A stretch of DNA of 5,610 nt. Origin: Nocardioides sp. (GTDB lineage: Bacteria > Actinomycetota > Actinomycetes > Propionibacteriales > Nocardioidaceae). The notes under the pieces were generated by a model that saw only the letters and a list, made by a program, of their open reading frames with translations, was not told where the DNA came from and searched no databases. Shown here piece by piece: positions 4,613 through 5,610 of the stretch. Location of the stretch: positions 1 through 5,610 of the forward strand of contig JAOPXF010000115.1 of the NCBI GenBank assembly GCA_025965295.1. The letters run 5' to 3'. The translations under genes were made by a program, and so were the position numbers. Positions within the stretch are counted from its first letter, which is position 1, and each line of letters begins with the position of its first letter.

Positions 4613-5463
4613 ACGACGACCCCGAACACGACGTCCTGGCCCTCCGCGAACCACGTGCCACCGAGACCCGTCCGGTAGGCGACGCCGGTGACGAGCAGGG
4701 GTGCGCCCGACGGCGAGTCGATCTCGATCAGGAGCCCCTCGAACGCCTTCGGATCACCGGAGATGGCCTCGCGGAGGTCATCGATGGTCCAGTTCACCTC
4801 GGTCCCCTCCGACAACGTCGCGACCACGGAGACGGCAGGGCCGAGAGGATGGAGCACCTGCACGCTGACCGGGCTGAGCCCATGGCTGCGCAGAGTCTCG
4901 TCCACGTCGTCCACGATCGTCCGGTCGTCGCGCGAATCGACCTGTCCATCGAAGACCTGGCCGGCGGCGACGTAGCCGACCCCTCCGTCCAGCGTGCGGG
5001 TCCGGCCCGAGGGTGACGTCACGATGACCGAGGAACCGCGGACGACCTGGTTGGTGGCGACCTGGTCGGTCCGGACCAGGTCGGCGACTGCTCCCTGGGC
5101 GAGCGCCGCGAGCCACGTGAGGCGGACCTCCGACCCCGGAAGGGTCGGGTCACCCTTCTCGTACACCGTCAGCCACGTCGACCCAGCGGCACCCACTGGC
5201 TCCATGGCGGTGACGATGTCGGAACCGAGGATCCGGAGCACCCGGGAGATCGCCTCCTCGGGCTCCATGCCCTCACCCTGGGGGGCGACGGCGTCGGAGT
5301 AGCGAGTCGCGTCGCTGGTGGTCTCTGCTGTGGGGCCGGCGCCCGGCGCGGGAGGTTCGTCCCGGATGACTGCGCCCGTGACACCCAGGCCGCCGACCAC
5401 TGCCCCGAGAGCCACGGCCACGAGGGCGGCCCGTCTCCATCCGCGCTGTCCGACACCCGTCAT
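4609..5463 (-). CDS. Single-pass exported protein of unknown function
   Basis: The 284-residue protein has a short basic N-terminus, a membrane or uncleaved signal segment (about 12-33, rich in A, V and G), and a P/T/E-rich linker (34-60). A soluble outer domain (about 65-284) has no cysteine. Readable pieces are LTWLAALAQGAVADLV (about 139-154), a glycine-rich VGYVAAGQVFDGQVD segment, an IVDDVDETLRSHG helix and a NWTIDDLREAI helix before a beta-rich C-terminus. I recognise no family. The frame opens at 5532, with other starts at 5532 and 5499. ATG 5463-5461 is preferred because the basic-then-hydrophobic export signal follows it at once, GGGG lies 5 nt before it, and TACCGT (5506-5501) would start transcription downstream of both earlier codons. 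Two 60-base samples of the gene counted by eye gave 67% G+C against 75% for a sample of the deacetylase gene, so it may be slightly less GC-rich. Confidence 0.78.
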   Translation of the reverse strand: MTGVGQRGWRRAALVAVALGAVVGGLGVTGAVIRDEPPAPGAGPTAETTSDATRYSDAVAPQGEGMEPEEAISRVLRILGSDIVTAMEPVGAAGSTWLTVYEKGDPTLPGSEVRLTWLAALAQGAVADLVRTDQVATNQVVRGSSVIVTSPSGRTRTLDGGVGYVAAGQVFDGQVDSRDDRTIVDDVDETLRSHGLSPVSVQVLHPLGPAVSVVATLSEGTEVNWTIDDLREAISGDPKAFEGLLIEIDSPSGAPLLVTGVAYRTGLGGTWFAEGQDVVFGVVV

Positions 5464-5500
5464 GTTGGCCCCGTTCGTCTCCCGACAACGGTCCGCCATC

Positions 5501-5529
5501 ACGGTAGGAATGTCGAGGGCGCATGGGCA
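5501..5529 (-). promoter_or_regulatory. Candidate promoter of the 284-residue exported protein
   Basis: On the minus strand TACCGT (5506-5501) fits the TANNNT -10. TGCCCA (5529-5524), 17 bp upstream, matches three of six bases of TTGACA. Transcription would begin near 5494, giving a leader of about 30 nt to the ATG at 5463. The long inverted repeat begins only 3 bp upstream of this -35, where a regulator could bind. Confidence 0.35.
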
Positions 5530-5532
5530 CAC

Positions 5533-5577
5533 ATGGCGGTGATCTCACGTCACCGGGTGACGTGAGACCACCGCCAT
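5533..5577. repeat. 22-bp near-perfect inverted repeat
   Basis: The left arm is 5533-5554 and the right arm 5556-5577, with one central base (G5555). Outer parts read ATGGCGGTGATCTCACG and CGTGAGACCACCGCCAT. All 22 positions pair except A5542 opposite C5568. In a minus-strand RNA that position becomes a G-U wobble, so the whole stem can pair apart from the bases needed for the loop. No T-run follows on either side. It lies just upstream of the candidate promoter of the minus-strand gene. It could be the terminator of a gene beyond the right edge transcribed on the minus strand, or a dyad operator. Confidence 0.75.
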
Positions 5578-5610
5578 CCTCCTCCGGGCGGCCTCCAGAC
5601 ATGACGAACG

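Noticed and set aside
3455..4654. 399-codon open frame antisense to the deacetylase and TIMP-like genes
   Set aside because: Its composition is R/A/P/G-rich, as expected of an antisense shadow in GC-rich DNA. It has no recognisable motif, while the opposite strand carries AHPDD and an export signal in frame.
5464..5532. Upstream starts (ATG 5532 and ATG 5499) for the exported protein
   Set aside because: They would place cysteines and polar residues before the signal segment, and the likely -10 (5506-5501) lies between or on them, so the mRNA would start downstream of both.
5601..5610. ATGACGAACG at the right edge as the start of a plus-strand gene
   Set aside because: Only three codons are visible, there is no Shine-Dalgarno site or clear -10 before it, and start codons occur this often by chance.
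1..5610. Whole-window search for CRISPR repeats, insertion sequences, toxin-antitoxin or defence genes
   Set aside because: No regularly spaced repeats, transposase or nuclease motifs, or small paired toxin-antitoxin genes were seen. The gene content reads as ordinary chromosome.

Overview
The window comes from a high-GC actinobacterium. The evidence is GC- or C-ending codons throughout, GTG starts, a tRNA without an encoded CCA end, and several genes with no Shine-Dalgarno sequence but a TANNNT -10 hexamer 6-7 nt before the start codon, as expected of leaderless actinobacterial mRNAs. The style of the proteins (YajO-like reductase, DUF4267-like and DUF72 proteins, small anchored proteins) suggests the Propionibacteriales, perhaps Nocardioidaceae. 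That placement is an impression, not a demonstrated match.

Layout, left to right. The start of a small membrane protein (DUF3099-like) runs off the left edge on the minus strand (1-127). It is divergent from a complete aldo/keto reductase resembling E. coli YajO (234-1205, plus). The reductase converges on a minus-strand gene for a 192-residue protein with two membrane segments (1215-1793), and a G+C-rich hairpin lies between their stop codons. An intergenic stretch (1794-1926) with a strong imperfect inverted repeat leads to a plus-strand tRNA gene with anticodon CAT (1927-2000). A two-gene minus-strand unit follows: a DUF4267-like membrane protein (2865-3233), then a DUF72/YecE-family protein (2033-2860), 4 bases apart. 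Divergent from it is a plus-strand pair: a PIG-L/LmbE-family zinc deacetylase (3306-4061), then a secreted, C-terminally anchored protein with TIMP/NTR-like features (4067-4612), 5 bases apart. That pair converges with an unrecognised single-pass exported protein (4609-5463, minus), and the two stop codons are read from the same CTAG palindrome. The right edge (5464-5610) holds a candidate promoter and a 22-bp inverted repeat.

I see no mobile element, CRISPR array, toxin-antitoxin pair, defence island, biosynthetic cluster or phage gene. Most of the window reads as ordinary chromosomal accessory and housekeeping content in short transcription units. The items most worth a second look are the long inverted repeat at 5533-5577, the shared CTAG stop, the set of likely leaderless promoters, the unusual variable loop of the tRNA, and the two envelope proteins of unknown function.
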